A stretch of 64,000 nucleotides of DNA from Porphyra umbilicalis (lineage: Eukaryota; Rhodophyta; Bangiophyceae; Bangiales; Bangiaceae). The notes below the pieces were generated by a model. That model had not been told where the DNA came from, did not search any database, and saw only the letters and a program-made list of their open reading frames with translations. Made by a program: the position numbers and the translations under genes. The stretch covers positions 124,001 through 188,000 of the forward strand of contig KV918788.1 in assembly GCA_002049455.2 (NCBI GenBank). Direction: 5' to 3'. Shown one piece after another: positions 44,579-54,450 of the stretch (position 1 is its first letter; each line of letters starts with the position of its first letter).

Positions 44579-44810
44579 CATTATTCAGTTATATCCACTG
44601 CCATTTGTTTACACTGTCAGGAGCGACTTATGCGAGCATCTGCCGACTTGCGGATCCGCAGCAATTGTACGAATCCAGTATCCCAACATGGAGAAAAAAG
44701 TACGACTGGCAGGATTGACAAGGATCTCGGCGAGAAAAAAATCCAGTATCTGAGTGACTTGGCACTAAACGTGATCACGCTCACATGCCTCCCACCCCGC
44801 CTCTACGCTA

Positions 44811-46430
44811 TCACTCCTCATCATCCTCCACAGTCAAGACCGTATCAACCGTGTGATCAATGGCCTCATCATCAGTCTCTGCCGTCAGCCAGCGCCGCAC
44901 CGCCAGGACCTGTTCCTGGCCACTGAGGCCGTCAAACTCATGCTCCAGGGACGTATTGACCATCATGGCCACCACGTGGGACACATCCATGTGGGCCGGC
45001 TTGGCCAGAACTTGGATCTCGCCCAGCTGGAGCCTGAGACTAGCAACTGCTTCAGTGGGCAGGCAATCCGCCTTCTACCAGCAGCGCACGATCTGGTCCC
45101 CAGGAATCTCATTCCACGCCTCGACAATGAACTTGGCCGCATCTCGCAGGTGAGCTTGGCCCCCCTCGTCGAGGCCCCCACCGCGTACAACTCGATTGTC
45201 GGCGGCTCCATTTTACAGAAGGGTTTCCAAGTTGCAGACAACGCGGTGAAGGAGTCGCTTCTTGTACCGGCTCTTCAGGAGCACGATGATGCCGGCTTTC
45301 AGCGGTTGGTACACAGCGGTCGTGTTCGGGGGCAGCTCGATGATAGTGACCTGCGAGTGCGAGATGGAGCAATGGCAGCCAAGGTTGTCCATAATCAAGT
45401 AGACATGATGCGCGGTGCGCGCTTGAATCGCCGGCACGAACTCCTCTTCGAACCAGCGCTTGAAGACAGAAGCGTCAGTCCAAGCCAATTTCTGCGAGAA
45501 GTACGGCAGCGGGCTCGCGTTGCCCTCGCGTTGGAACCACATCCGCTGAGCTGCCTTGCCAGTCATCGTGACCGGCACCTTGTGGTTACCCGTCGCGTTG
45601 CGGCAGAGAGTCAAGGTGACACGGTCCTTGCTCTCCCTCGCCTTCGAGCCACGTGCAGTTCGGCGGTCCTCGAAGGGCACGTTTGAACGCGACGGTAGCC
45701 CTCGGGAGAGCAAACCGGTCTCACCGACGTTGTAGATCAGGTCAACATCAACACCCTAAAGCTGCTGGCGGATGGCTGCCATACGCTCAGCCGCCTCCTC
45801 CACGTTGGCTGAAGCGCCGCTGCCATGCAGAGCAACGTTCAAAAGGCCATGACGGGACGCCCAACGGAGATTGAAGCCGTTGGATGCCGCAAAGTCAGTG
45901 ATGCCAAGAGGCTCCGCAACCTGCAAAGCCTTCTGCCGAAGAATGGAAAGAGACAAAGGCAAACGCTTGCGGCCCCTCGCACGCACAGCCAGGAACCACT
46001 CAAAGACGGCCTTGTCATCCTGAAAATACTTCCCCGCTCGCGACGACGCTCGGCCGCCAGCCGCGCCCTCGGCGGCCCGAGAAAGGAGGCTGTCCTTTTC
46101 CTTTATGACTTTGTAGCGCCCGCTGCGGTCGTACTGGTCATTCAGCTGCCGGCTGATGTAGTTGATGGTCCGGCCCGCCGCATGCCAGCCAATTTCATGT
46201 AGTTCCGTGTCCAACGTCATCGGCGTGCGGCGCCGGCGAGCGCATCCGATGCGCCGGGCCGGCGCGCGTGGCGTAGACGGGGATGCCAAGACAGCATTGG
46301 CCGTCACGGCCGCGGCCCGCGCGGCCGCCCTCACGCTCTCGGGGTGCTCCGCAGCCAATTCCTGGCTATGGTCCGCCAAAATGGCCTCAGCCGCGGCAGC
46401 GGCGGCATCAATAGCATTGAAGAGTGTCAT
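44811..46430 (-). pseudogene. Tigger/jerky-type transposase B: one frame, three in-frame stops
   Basis: From the ATG at 46430 to the TGA at 44811-44813 a single frame is readable, with TAG at 45756-45758, TAA at 45213-45215 and TAG at 45075-45077 and no frameshift. Domains: Ala-rich start; DNA-binding region (INYISRQLNDQY, FEWFLAVRARG ... FAASNGFNLRWASRHG); nuclease (DLIYNVGETGLLSR, YLIMDNLGCH, IELPPNTTAVYQPLKAGII); then the usual C-terminal helix block (DAAKFIVEAWNEIP, QIVRCW-stop-KADCLP). In the first motif the catalytic Asp is Gly (NVGETG for NxDETG) and in the third Lys replaces Asp (QPLKAG for QPLDxG), so the enzyme is dead apart from the stops. Possible terminal sequences CAGTTATATCCACTG (44586) and the palindrome at 46704 are weak. 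Confidence 0.85.
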
Positions 46431-46703
46431 GGTAGTATGAAGATCGCCGTGGGTACGAGTGGTGCGGTACGGTGGGTAGGGACAGGAGCATAGGTGTGGT
46501 CGGTGCAGACGAATGACGCCACAGTCGGCTGTATCGGCTTGGCCGTCAGCGGAGCTCCGATCACAAACGGCAGGGGTTATGTACTGATGCGTGGAGTTCA
46601 AGTAAATCGTTTTGTGTTAAATCAAGTACATAAACCGGGTGGCAAGTGCGTTTTAATTTCACATTCCTCAATCTCTCGGGCTTTGTGGTGCCTCCGTGGT
46701 CCT

Positions 46704-46728
46704 GGTTATATCCACTGTGGATATAACC
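46704..46728. repeat. Palindrome upstream of transposase B
   Basis: GGTTATATCCAC, one base, then its exact complement. The arm sequence also occurs at 44587-44600 on the other side of the transposase, so these may be remnants of the element's termini. Confidence 0.7.
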
Positions 46729-47448
46729 GGGACGGATAAGACTTAATAATGACTGCACCGTCGTCGCCGGCAGGAGAAGCGACCTGTTTTCTTGGCGCCT
46801 CGATTGTCCCGAGATATTCCAGACTTTGAGTCTCATAGCGGGTATCTGGCGAGCGGCAAGGACACCCGTGACTGCCTTCCTCCGAGGGAAATCCCCGTAT
46901 TTGTGCTCCTACAGCTCGGGACGCTGCTGCTATCATTACGTCGTGGTGCCGACGAGCTGAAGGGGGGTCTGGTATGAGCGACAGTCTGAGGGGGGCGAGT
47001 GAGGCAGCCTGTGTGCTCTGGCAGCGTGCGGGGGACGAGCTCGAGCAGCCACCGCTTGGCGTGCGAGTCGCTCGACCCACGCAAAAAGGCGCATAGGCTG
47101 GCGCGGAGCCGGTACACGCAAGAGAATGGCGGCGGGTGCCAGAAAACAACATAATGGGCATCCAACAGAAACGGCACTCCCGCGCAATGCCGGCAATCGC
47201 GAATGGTCACCACCACATCAGTCACCGAGAACACTGCCATGTTCGGTCTCACTGCAATTGAGGGGGAGCGTGGTGCACGGGCATCGGATCATGACATACC
47301 CGCATTGTGCGAGCAGCTTATGACAGGTGAGGTGCGGGGTGGGCGGGCCCGCGCAGGCGGGGTGGAAGCGGAGGTGATGTTGCACGGCCACATCGGATCA
47401 GCGTCGAACGCCGCCAAAGCGATATCGCAGGTTAGTGATTTTGGATGA
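46729..47448. other. Region upstream of the split ORF, strand unclear
   Basis: A plus frame from an ATG at 47203 (MVTTTSVTENTAMFG) runs to a TGA at 47446 in the same frame as the downstream split ORF, and a donor-like CAGGTTAGT lies at about 47428, so it may be its first exon. A minus-strand frame (47252 to 46833) is also of ordinary composition. I cannot decide between them. Confidence 0.3.
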
Positions 47449-47946
47449 GATGCGTCTTTCCGGATCCGACAAGCGCCGGGTAGACCGCTGCCGCTGAAGC
47501 CGAGAGGTGGCCAACGTGCTTTTTTTGTGAACTTGGGCGACGAGGCTCGCAACCGTCGAGTTGCCAAACTCGTCGCTGTGCGGCACGCCCACACGGCGGG
47601 CCTGCCGTCCGACTGCTTCCGTGCAGCCATGGAGGTCACCGACGTGGCCGGCCTGGCCGTGGATGAGGTCGTCACAGTGGACCTCGACGTCACCGAGAGC
47701 TTGCGGCAGGGCACGGATGCGGTCGTAATCGTGCTCGCCGCCACTGTTGTCAGCCTGCATTCCGTTGCTTGCACGGTCCCCCACGCCATAAAGTGCAAGG
47801 GGATGACGCCTCTGGCTGAGGCCGTGTGCGCCGCCGTGTCCCCAGCAGTGGACAAGGCGGCGTTTGTGACGGTCTTTTCGGAGCTATGCTCGGGCTCGGC
47901 GTCCTCGCTGAGCTTGAAGTCGGTTGTGTTTGATTGTAGCACGCGC

Positions 47947-48364
47947 TGTTGAGCTCTGCTTGGGAGTTCCATTGGAGCTGTACTTATACGCGGGCTCTTG
48001 GTGACTCAAGCTCGTACACTTGTTGGCATTCCATTTTGTATTACTTGTACTTGTTTGTACTTGACTTGTGTATCTCTTGGTGAGCTCCCCACTTCTTGTG
48101 GTGAGCTCGGGGAAATGGTGCGTTGCGTGGTGACTGGATTGTGCGGCGGTGGGCGGCTTAGCACAGGGGAGGCGCATGCTCCGCTTTGGGAGGTGCGCCG
48201 CAGGCCCTGCACACGAGGAGAGTGGAAGTGCGTGGGGGAGCACTGAGAGGGGGTCTTCCCTAGGACTGGCAGACGGGTCGCCTGAGGTATATCAGGAGTT
48301 CCTAGTGGGCCCAAGACCGCCATCCAAGTAAACCAACGCATCCACCTATCTACCTCCCGCTTCA
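47947..48364 (+). repeat. copia 5' LTR
   Basis: Begins TGTTGAGCTCTGCTTGG and ends CCCGCTTCA. The promoter is presumably inside; no TATA box was identified with confidence. Confidence 0.92.
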
Positions 48365-48370
48365 TATGTT

Positions 48371-49303
48371 ATGGCCCCAGCTGTCGCTGGTGGTCTCCGT
48401 CTTCTTCCCTGCAGTCGCTGGTCGGACGACATTGCACGGGTTGCAGTGTGTTCCGGCGTCGCGCGGGCGGATACCGCCGTCGACGTCGTCATTGCGGCGC
48501 TTTGTCTCGCCGCTGTCGTCAACATGTTGGAGTACGGCCGCTTTAGCTGCCCGCGGTTCGCGCAGCTGGACGACGATTACAAGGTGTGGGCGGCGTACCA
48601 GCGTGCGCAGCTCGAGGGAGAGAAGCTGGGGACGGCCGTCGTGACGGACCGCCCTGCTTCTGGTTCGGACGACAAGAAGTCTGACGCGCCGGTCGAAGCG
48701 TGGCACGCCATGAACGAGGCGGAGCTGGCGACCATCCAGATGTCGGTCAAGCCCGCGCATCTCAACACGGTCACGTCGGTCGACACGGCCAAGGAGGCGT
48801 GGGACGCGCTCAAGGTCATGTTCGAGGCACGTGACAACGCGCAGCTGCTGCGGCTCATGAAAGAGCTGAGTAGCCTGAAGAAGGGCGACGACGAGAACAT
48901 CATCAAGTTTGCGTCGCGCGCCAAGATGATCCGGGACGAGCTTGCTATGCTCGGCAACCCGGTGGACGACAACACGCTCGCACGGCGTGTCTTGACGGGG
49001 CTCCCGTCAGAGTACGGGATGCTCATGACGGTCTTGGAAAACATGGACACCAAGCTCGTCATGTCGCACGTGACGGCTAAGCTGCTGCAAGTGGAGCAGC
49101 GGAGCATTACAGTTACCGCGTCCAAGCCTTCTGGCAGTGTCAAGTCACAAGCCTTTGCGGCAGCGGCGCGCAAGAAGTCGCTTGACAAGAAGTCGGTCGT
49201 GTGTTTCTACTGCAACAAAAAAAAGGCACATGCAGCGCGACTGCTACAAGAAGAAGGCGGACGAGGCCAATGGCAAGGGCAAGCCCGGCGGTGGTGGTCG
49301 TGA
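48371..49303 (+). CDS. gag: copia Gag (capsid) ORF
   Basis: ATG at 48371, six bases after the 5' LTR. Residues ~115-260 are the UBN2/Retrotran_gag region (AWHAMNEAELATIQMSV, AKEAWDALKVMFEARD, LLRLMKELSSLKKGDDENI, DELAMLGNPVDD, RVLTGLPSEYGML). The zinc knuckle starts in this frame (CFYC, about 49201-49212), but its second half (HMQRDC) is in the +1 frame, because the A run at 49216-49223 has eight bases where seven would keep frame. So Gag ends about 25 residues after the run with an unrelated tail. This could be a true frameshift site, since the element must fuse Gag to Pol somehow, but most copia elements use one ORF, so an indel is more likely. Confidence 0.88.
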   Translation: MAPAVAGGLRLLPCSRWSDDIARVAVCSGVARADTAVDVVIAALCLAAVVNMLEYGRFSCPRFAQLDDDYKVWAAYQRAQLEGEKLGTAVVTDRPASGSDDKKSDAPVEAWHAMNEAELATIQMSVKPAHLNTVTSVDTAKEAWDALKVMFEARDNAQLLRLMKELSSLKKGDDENIIKFASRAKMIRDELAMLGNPVDDNTLARRVLTGLPSEYGMLMTVLENMDTKLVMSHVTAKLLQVEQRSITVTASKPSGSVKSQAFAAAARKKSLDKKSVVCFYCNKKKAHAARLLQEEGGRGQWQGQARRWWS

Positions 49304-52300
49304 AGGCGGCCACGGCGGCGGGCCCCACGCGGGTGCCGCTCTGGCCTACACTGCTTCCACCAGCAATGCCGGGAGCAGCAAGGCTCACGGGAGCACGCGC
49401 GGGTTATCAACCTGGGTGCTCGACTCTGGCGCAACAAACCACATGGCCGCCGGGGATAAGGGCTTCACCATCCGGACGGCGGGAAGCGGGGCCGAGGTCA
49501 CCTTGGCCAACGGCGACAAGGTGCCCATCAAGGGGCACGGCCACGTCTCCATGGACGTTGGCAAAGGAAACACCAAGACGCGCATGGTACTCGGGGAGGC
49601 TATGCTCGTTCCAGACCTGACTAGCAGCCTGCTGTCGGTTCGAGCGGTCGACCGCAATCGAGGTGAGGTGGTGTTTGTCGACAACGCCTGCTACATCCTG
49701 AGCGACGGGGATGCTGTTCGCTCGAGCGAAGTGCTCGACAAGGCGTCCGTGGTAGGCAAGGTGAACGACGTGGAGCAGTATGTGCTCAAGGTGACACCGG
49801 TCAAGGCGTCGGCTAACGCGGCATCCACGAGTATAGCTGGGGGGGCGGAGCTGTGGCACCGTCGTTTCAACCACTTGGGGTTAGAGAACCTCAAGCGGGC
49901 GGCCACAATGGACGACGGCATGCCGTCGTCAGTGGCAGACGCCAAGCGCGTTATTAGCACTGTGTGTATGCCGTGTATGGACGGCAAGATGGTGCAGGCG
50001 CCGAGCTCCCGCTCGGCGACAGCGACGACCAAGTGCAAACTGGTGCACACCGACATTGGTGGTCCACTCACTCCGTCGCTGGGTGGCTCCATCTTTTTTA
50101 TGACGGCGCTAGAGGCCTCCACGGGGTTCATTACGGAAACGCCTATCAAGACGAAAGGGCTGGCCCCACAGGTTCTCAAGACGCGTTTTAAGCAGCTTGA
50201 GACGCTGACGGGGTTAAGGTCAAGCGCGTCCGTCATGACGGTGCCACGGAGTACGTCACCAATGACCTGAAGGCATGGTTTGAGGACAAGGACATCTTGT
50301 CGGAGATGACAGCGCCGTACAAGTCACAGCAGAACGGCAAAGCGGAGCGGGTTAACCGCACGCTGATGGAGCGCGTGCGTGCTGCTCTGCTCGATGCCGC
50401 AGCGGAGGAAGACCTGTGGGCTGAGGCGTTGGCCTCTGTCTTCCATGTGCTCAACCGGTCCCCAAGGCGGGGCTGGACGTGACACGGCTGAATGCCCTAA
50501 CGGGTCGACGCCCCAACGTCGCGGGATTCCACGTTTGGAGGAGCCGGGCATGGGCGCTCAAACCCAAGAAGCAGCAACGCAAGCTGGAGCCAAGGACCGA
50601 CGTCGGCCGCTTTGTCGGCTACACGGTCGGTGGCAAGGCCTACCGCATCCTCGAGGATGAGACGAACCAAGTCGTCGAGCGTCGAGATGTGCTGACAGAG
50701 GAGAACCCTGCTAAGGTCGAGGCGTCGGCCGTCGCGTCAAGCGCTGGTCCCCGGCTGACGGCGGGCAATGACGGCGGCAAGAATGAAGCCACGGAAGGGG
50801 CCATGGACATGCTCGACGCTGAACGCGGGCGAGAGGACGAGTACTTCCCCGACGACACCTCTGACAGCGACGACGAAGTCGGTCCTCCCTCCCTTGATGA
50901 AGATAGCGAGGAAGACGTCGAGGATTGCCCTGATTGCTCGACACCGGCGGGCGGTCAAGGACCTGCTACCTGTGACAGCGCCGCATTTGGGCCTCGTCGC
51001 TCAAAGCGAAAGCCAGCTGTCAAGGTAACATGGTGGGAGAAGGAACCCAAGGCGTACTTGGCAAGCAGTACCAAGAGTGCGGCTGAGTCGGGCTGCGACC
51101 TACACAAGCCCCCGGAAAACGAGAAGGAGGCGCGTGCTCGTTCTGATTGGCCGCGATGGAAGCAGGCCACCAAGGAGGAGGTGGCGGCACACAAGAATCA
51201 TGGCACCTGGTTAAAGATTAAGGTGAACAACAAGAAGCACAAGGCCATCAATGCGCGTTTCGTGTTCGACATCAAGCACGACGCGGAGGGCAAGATGACG
51301 CGCTACAAGGCCTGCCTCGTGGCCCAAGATTTCAACCAAGTTCCGGGGCGGGACGTTGACGAGACTTGGGCGCCGGTGCCTAGCGCGGCTACCACACTGG
51401 CCCTTTTGGCTGTGGCTGCAGCCACGGGCTGGGAGGCTCACCATGTCGACGTCAATACAGCCTTCCTCAACGCCAAGATGAACGAGGAGATGTACATCAA
51501 ACTCCCCGACGGTATCGAGCCGAAGGGCGTGGAGGAGATGTGTCGACTTAACCTGGCGCTCTACGGGACAAAGCAGGCTGGGCGGCTGTGGGGCATCAAG
51601 CTCTACAAGGAGTTCAAAAAGATCGGTGCAGTGCGGTCCAATGTGGACCCGTGTCTCTACGAGTGGTGCCACCCTGTGCACGGGCGTGTCTTCATTCTCG
51701 TGTACGTCGACGACCGTATCGTGGCGGGCGAGAAGCTTGCTGGGATTGCTGCCGTCAAGCGCTTCGTGTCGGCGAATTTTGAAGTACGCGACATGGGGGC
51801 GGTCAACGACTTCATTGGCATGAAGGTCATGCGTGACCGTGCGGCGAAGACGCTCACTCTGAGCAACCCGGGCCACGCGGCGACGCTGCGGGAGGCGTTT
51901 GAGATGGAGACCTCCGCCTCGAAAAAGGCGCCAATGGCGTCAGGGTTCAAGCTGACCAAGACGGGCGAGGACCTGCTGCCAGAAAGCAACCGGTACGCCC
52001 AGTTAGTCGGCTCCCTTCTCTACCTATCCACCACGACAACGCCGGACATCGCCTTTGCCGTGGGGGTGCTACCGCGCTTCATTTCGTGCCCTGAGTAGGA
52101 CCACATGCGTGCAGCAAAGGGGGTATTGCGCTACCTGCGCGGGACAACCCGCCTTGGGGTGGTCTACGGCGGCGGCGAGCCGCTGCAGGGGTTTGTCGAT
52201 GCCGACTGGGCGGGCGACGTTGACGGCCGTCGGTCGACGACAGGTTTCGTCTTCACCCTCAATGGCGGGCCCATCGCGTGGGCAAGCAAGCGTTAGTGGA

Positions 52301-52701
52301 CGGTGGCAACCTCGACGGCCAAAGCGGAGTACGTGGCCGCCGCGATGGCCACCAAGGAGACGCTGTGGCTACGCAAGCTGCTGTCGATTCTGAGCGTCAA
52401 TGGCGGGGCCGTGCCGATGGGGGAGGACAACCAGGCTTGCCTCGCCTTGGTCAACAACCCCGAAGCCACCGAGCGTACCAAGCACGTGGACGTCGCATAC
52501 CACATGGTACGTGACTACGTGGCGCGCGGGGAGGTGACGTTGTACATTCTCCATAGCGTGGACATGCCGGCAGATGGGCTGACAAAGCCGCTGCCGGCCC
52601 CGGCGTTCATCTTGTTTCGGCGCGTCATTGGCGTTGGCGCCGATCTGGGCAACGCGGGGCTTGGCGCTACGCCGGCCCCACGTCCTGCTTCCACATGCTG
52701 A
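49137..52701 (+). pseudogene. pol: copia Pol (protease, integrase, RT, RNase H), broken
   Basis: In order: protease WVLDSGATNHM (about 49410); pre-integrase ELWHRRFNHLGLENL (49849); integrase core HTDIGGPLTPSLGG with its later acidic residues in HDGATEYV (50243) and QQNGKAERVNRTL (50330); reverse transcriptase YKACLVAQDFNQVPG, VDVNTAFLNAKM, LNLALYGTKQAG and the catalytic YVDD (about 51704); RNase H GFVDADWAGDVDG, AEYVAAAMATKET, DNQACLALVNNP and TKHVDVAYH. Frame breaks lie at about 50215 (G run) and 50462 (C run one base short). TAG codons stand at 52096-52098 and 52294-52296, the second where copia proteins have a conserved Gln after WxSK(R/K). The natural end is TGA at 52699-52701. Confidence 0.93.
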
Positions 52702-52784
52702 GCCCCTCCGTGGTCGGCGAAGGTCTGTGGCGGAGCGACCAAGGTTACGGGCCGCGTGCCCTTTGCGTTTGGCATCGGCTTTGC

Positions 52785-53125
52785 GGCGGTTTGGGCCGGT
52801 TGTGGTGCCCGGACGGTCGGCTGAGGTATGTCATGTTGCTGTCCGAGTCGGCGGTGGTCGACTGAGCCCCTTTTGTGTTTTGCACTAACGGCGATTGTTT
52901 CTAGTGGACGGTATCGATACCGTCCACTAGAATAATGGCGCAGAGTGCTTGGGGCGGTTTGGGCCGGTTCTGGTGGCCGGACGGTCGGCTGGCGTATGTC
53001 ATCTTGCTTTCCGAGTCGGTAGCGGTCGACTGAGTCCCTCTTGTTTTTTTGCACCAGCGGCGATTTTTTTGTTGTGGACAGTAACGATATCGTCCACAAG
53101 AAAAATCACGCAGAGTGCTTGGGAC
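52785..53125 (+). repeat. Tandem ~170-bp repeats with palindromes in the copia 3' region
   Basis: Two units start near GGTTTGGGCCGGTT and end GCAGAGTGCTTGGG, each with a hairpin. In unit 1 it is a perfect 32-bp palindrome (52900-52931, arm TCTAGTGGACGGTATC); in unit 2 a similar but imperfect one (about 53074-53101). They lie between the end of Pol and the polypurine tract. Confidence 0.85.
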
Positions 53126-53170
53126 GGAATCGAGACCGTCCGTTCCGGTGGATTTACATGAACTTCAACG

Positions 53171-53182
53171 TAATGGGGGGAG
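53171..53182 (+). other. copia polypurine tract
   Basis: TAATGGGGGGAG immediately before the 3' LTR, the expected primer site for plus-strand DNA synthesis. Confidence 0.85.
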
Positions 53183-53600
53183 TGTTGAGCTCTGCTCAGG
53201 AATTCCATTGGAGCTATACTTATACGCGGGCTCTTGGTGACTCAAGCTCGTACACTTGTTGGCATTCCATTTTGTATTACTTGTACTTGTTTGTACTTGA
53301 CTTGTGTATCTCTTGGTGAGCTCCCCACTTCTTGTGGTGAGCTCGGGGAAATGGTGCGTTGCGTGGTGACTGGATTGTGCGGCGGTGGGCGGCTTAGCAC
53401 AGGGGAGGCGCATGCTCCGCTTTGGGAGGTGCGCCGCAGGCCCTGCACACGCGGAGAGTGGAAGTGCCTGAGGGAGCACTGAGAGGGGGTCTTCCCTGGG
53501 ACTGGTAGAGGGGTCGCCTGGGGTATATCAGGCGGTCCTAGTGGGCCCAAGACCGCCATCCAAGTAAACCAACGCATCAACCTATATACCTCCCGCTTCA
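53183..53600 (+). repeat. copia 3' LTR
   Basis: Same length as the 5' LTR with about 15 substitutions, several clustered in the first 35 and last 130 bases. Confidence 0.92.
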
Positions 53601-53787
53601 CACGCGCTCGGCTGCTGGGGCATGTTTGCTTGAGCGACACGTCACTCGCCTGCACGAGATCATCTTGGGATTGTCGCGTGGCAAGGAGCCCGTCGTCAGC
53701 TCTATGCAGGAGATGGCGGAGCTACTCAACACAAAGACTGCTTCGAGCACGTTCACCGTGCCTGCTGGATCTGACGGCGCCTGCTGA

Positions 53788-54450
53788 CCACGCGAGATTC
53801 ATGTGGCGAGGGGAAGGGGGTGGAACGAAGAGAGGGCGAGGCGTGGGTGGCACGAGTGAAAGATGAAGAGAGACACAGGTGGGCGGCACTCCAAGTCGGA
53901 TGTAGTGAGAGGAGAACATTGGGTTACATCGGCTTTGTTCTCAGGATGATGGGCAAAGGAAGGGCAACCCTGTGGAGGAGAAACAGCGCGTGCATTGAAT
54001 CGTGCTTCTGCCATCTGCGGCACTGACGCTATGCAGTACCAGCCACGTCTTCTGGTGCCAAAGACGAATCTCTGCGGGTTGTACGGCCACCGCGGTATCT
54101 TGAGTGCAAGGCATGGCAGTGAGAAAGCCAGCCCAATACCCTCTCAGTCAGAGCGATGCCGAAACATAAACCATAGAGATCTTTCCACGTGGGCCATAGA
54201 GGCATCGAGTACTGGGGCAAAGAAGCCAAAAGATACAGTTTCACTTTTCATGTGTTCTATCAAGACGCTCCCAAGACCCGCACGACAGCGCGCATCGCTT
54301 TTAGCATCGAAAACCTCGTTCTCCGACCACATCTTCACCCGACCACCTCATCAACCGACCCTTGCGTGCTCGTCCCCCGACCACTTCATCTCCCGAGCAC
54401 CCCGTCAACCGACCACCTGCACCCACGAACACCTCGTGGTCTGGCCGCTT
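53788..54450. other. No gene recognised; short CCGACCAC repeats
   Basis: 54325-54440 has about seven spaced copies of CCGACCAC or CCGAGCAC motifs, a degenerate minisatellite of about 14-20 bp. The rest is ordinary sequence. Confidence 0.4.

Larger units (their letters stand above)
47947..53600 (+). mobile_element. Ty1/copia LTR retrotransposon, 5.65 kb
   Basis: Two LTRs of 418 bp (47947-48364 and 53183-53600), TG...CA, with about 15 differences by hand count (roughly 96% identity). CACGCGC lies directly outside both ends; if the LTRs are taken as 420 bp the duplication is the 5-bp CGCGC typical of copia. A polypurine tract (TAATGGGGGGAG) ends at the 3' LTR. The order protease, integrase, reverse transcriptase, RNase H defines copia. 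No clear tRNA primer site was recognised after the 5' LTR. The element is defective (see gag and pol). Confidence 0.95.
47449..53787 (+). pseudogene. Unidentified ORF split by the copia insertion
   Basis: 47449-47946 is open and encodes about 165 residues of ordinary composition (LGDEARNRRVAKLVAVRHAH, VVTVDLDVTESLRQG, FVTVFSELCSGSA). If the retroelement and one copy of its target duplication are ignored, the frame continues at 53608 for 59 more codons (LLERHVTRLHEIILGL ... SSMQEMAELLNTK) to TGA at 53785-53787. Both halves have similar codon and residue composition, and the second half looks helical. No family recognised. It may be a host gene disabled by the insertion, or an older element. 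Confidence 0.5.

Noticed and set aside
44579..46751. CATTATT/AATAATG as terminal repeats of transposase B
   Set aside because: Only seven bases and no matching target duplication; could easily be chance.
47289..47972. Minus-strand 227-aa ORF
   Set aside because: Ser/Thr/Ala-rich translation typical of the antisense of a coding strand; the plus frame rejoins across the copia insertion.
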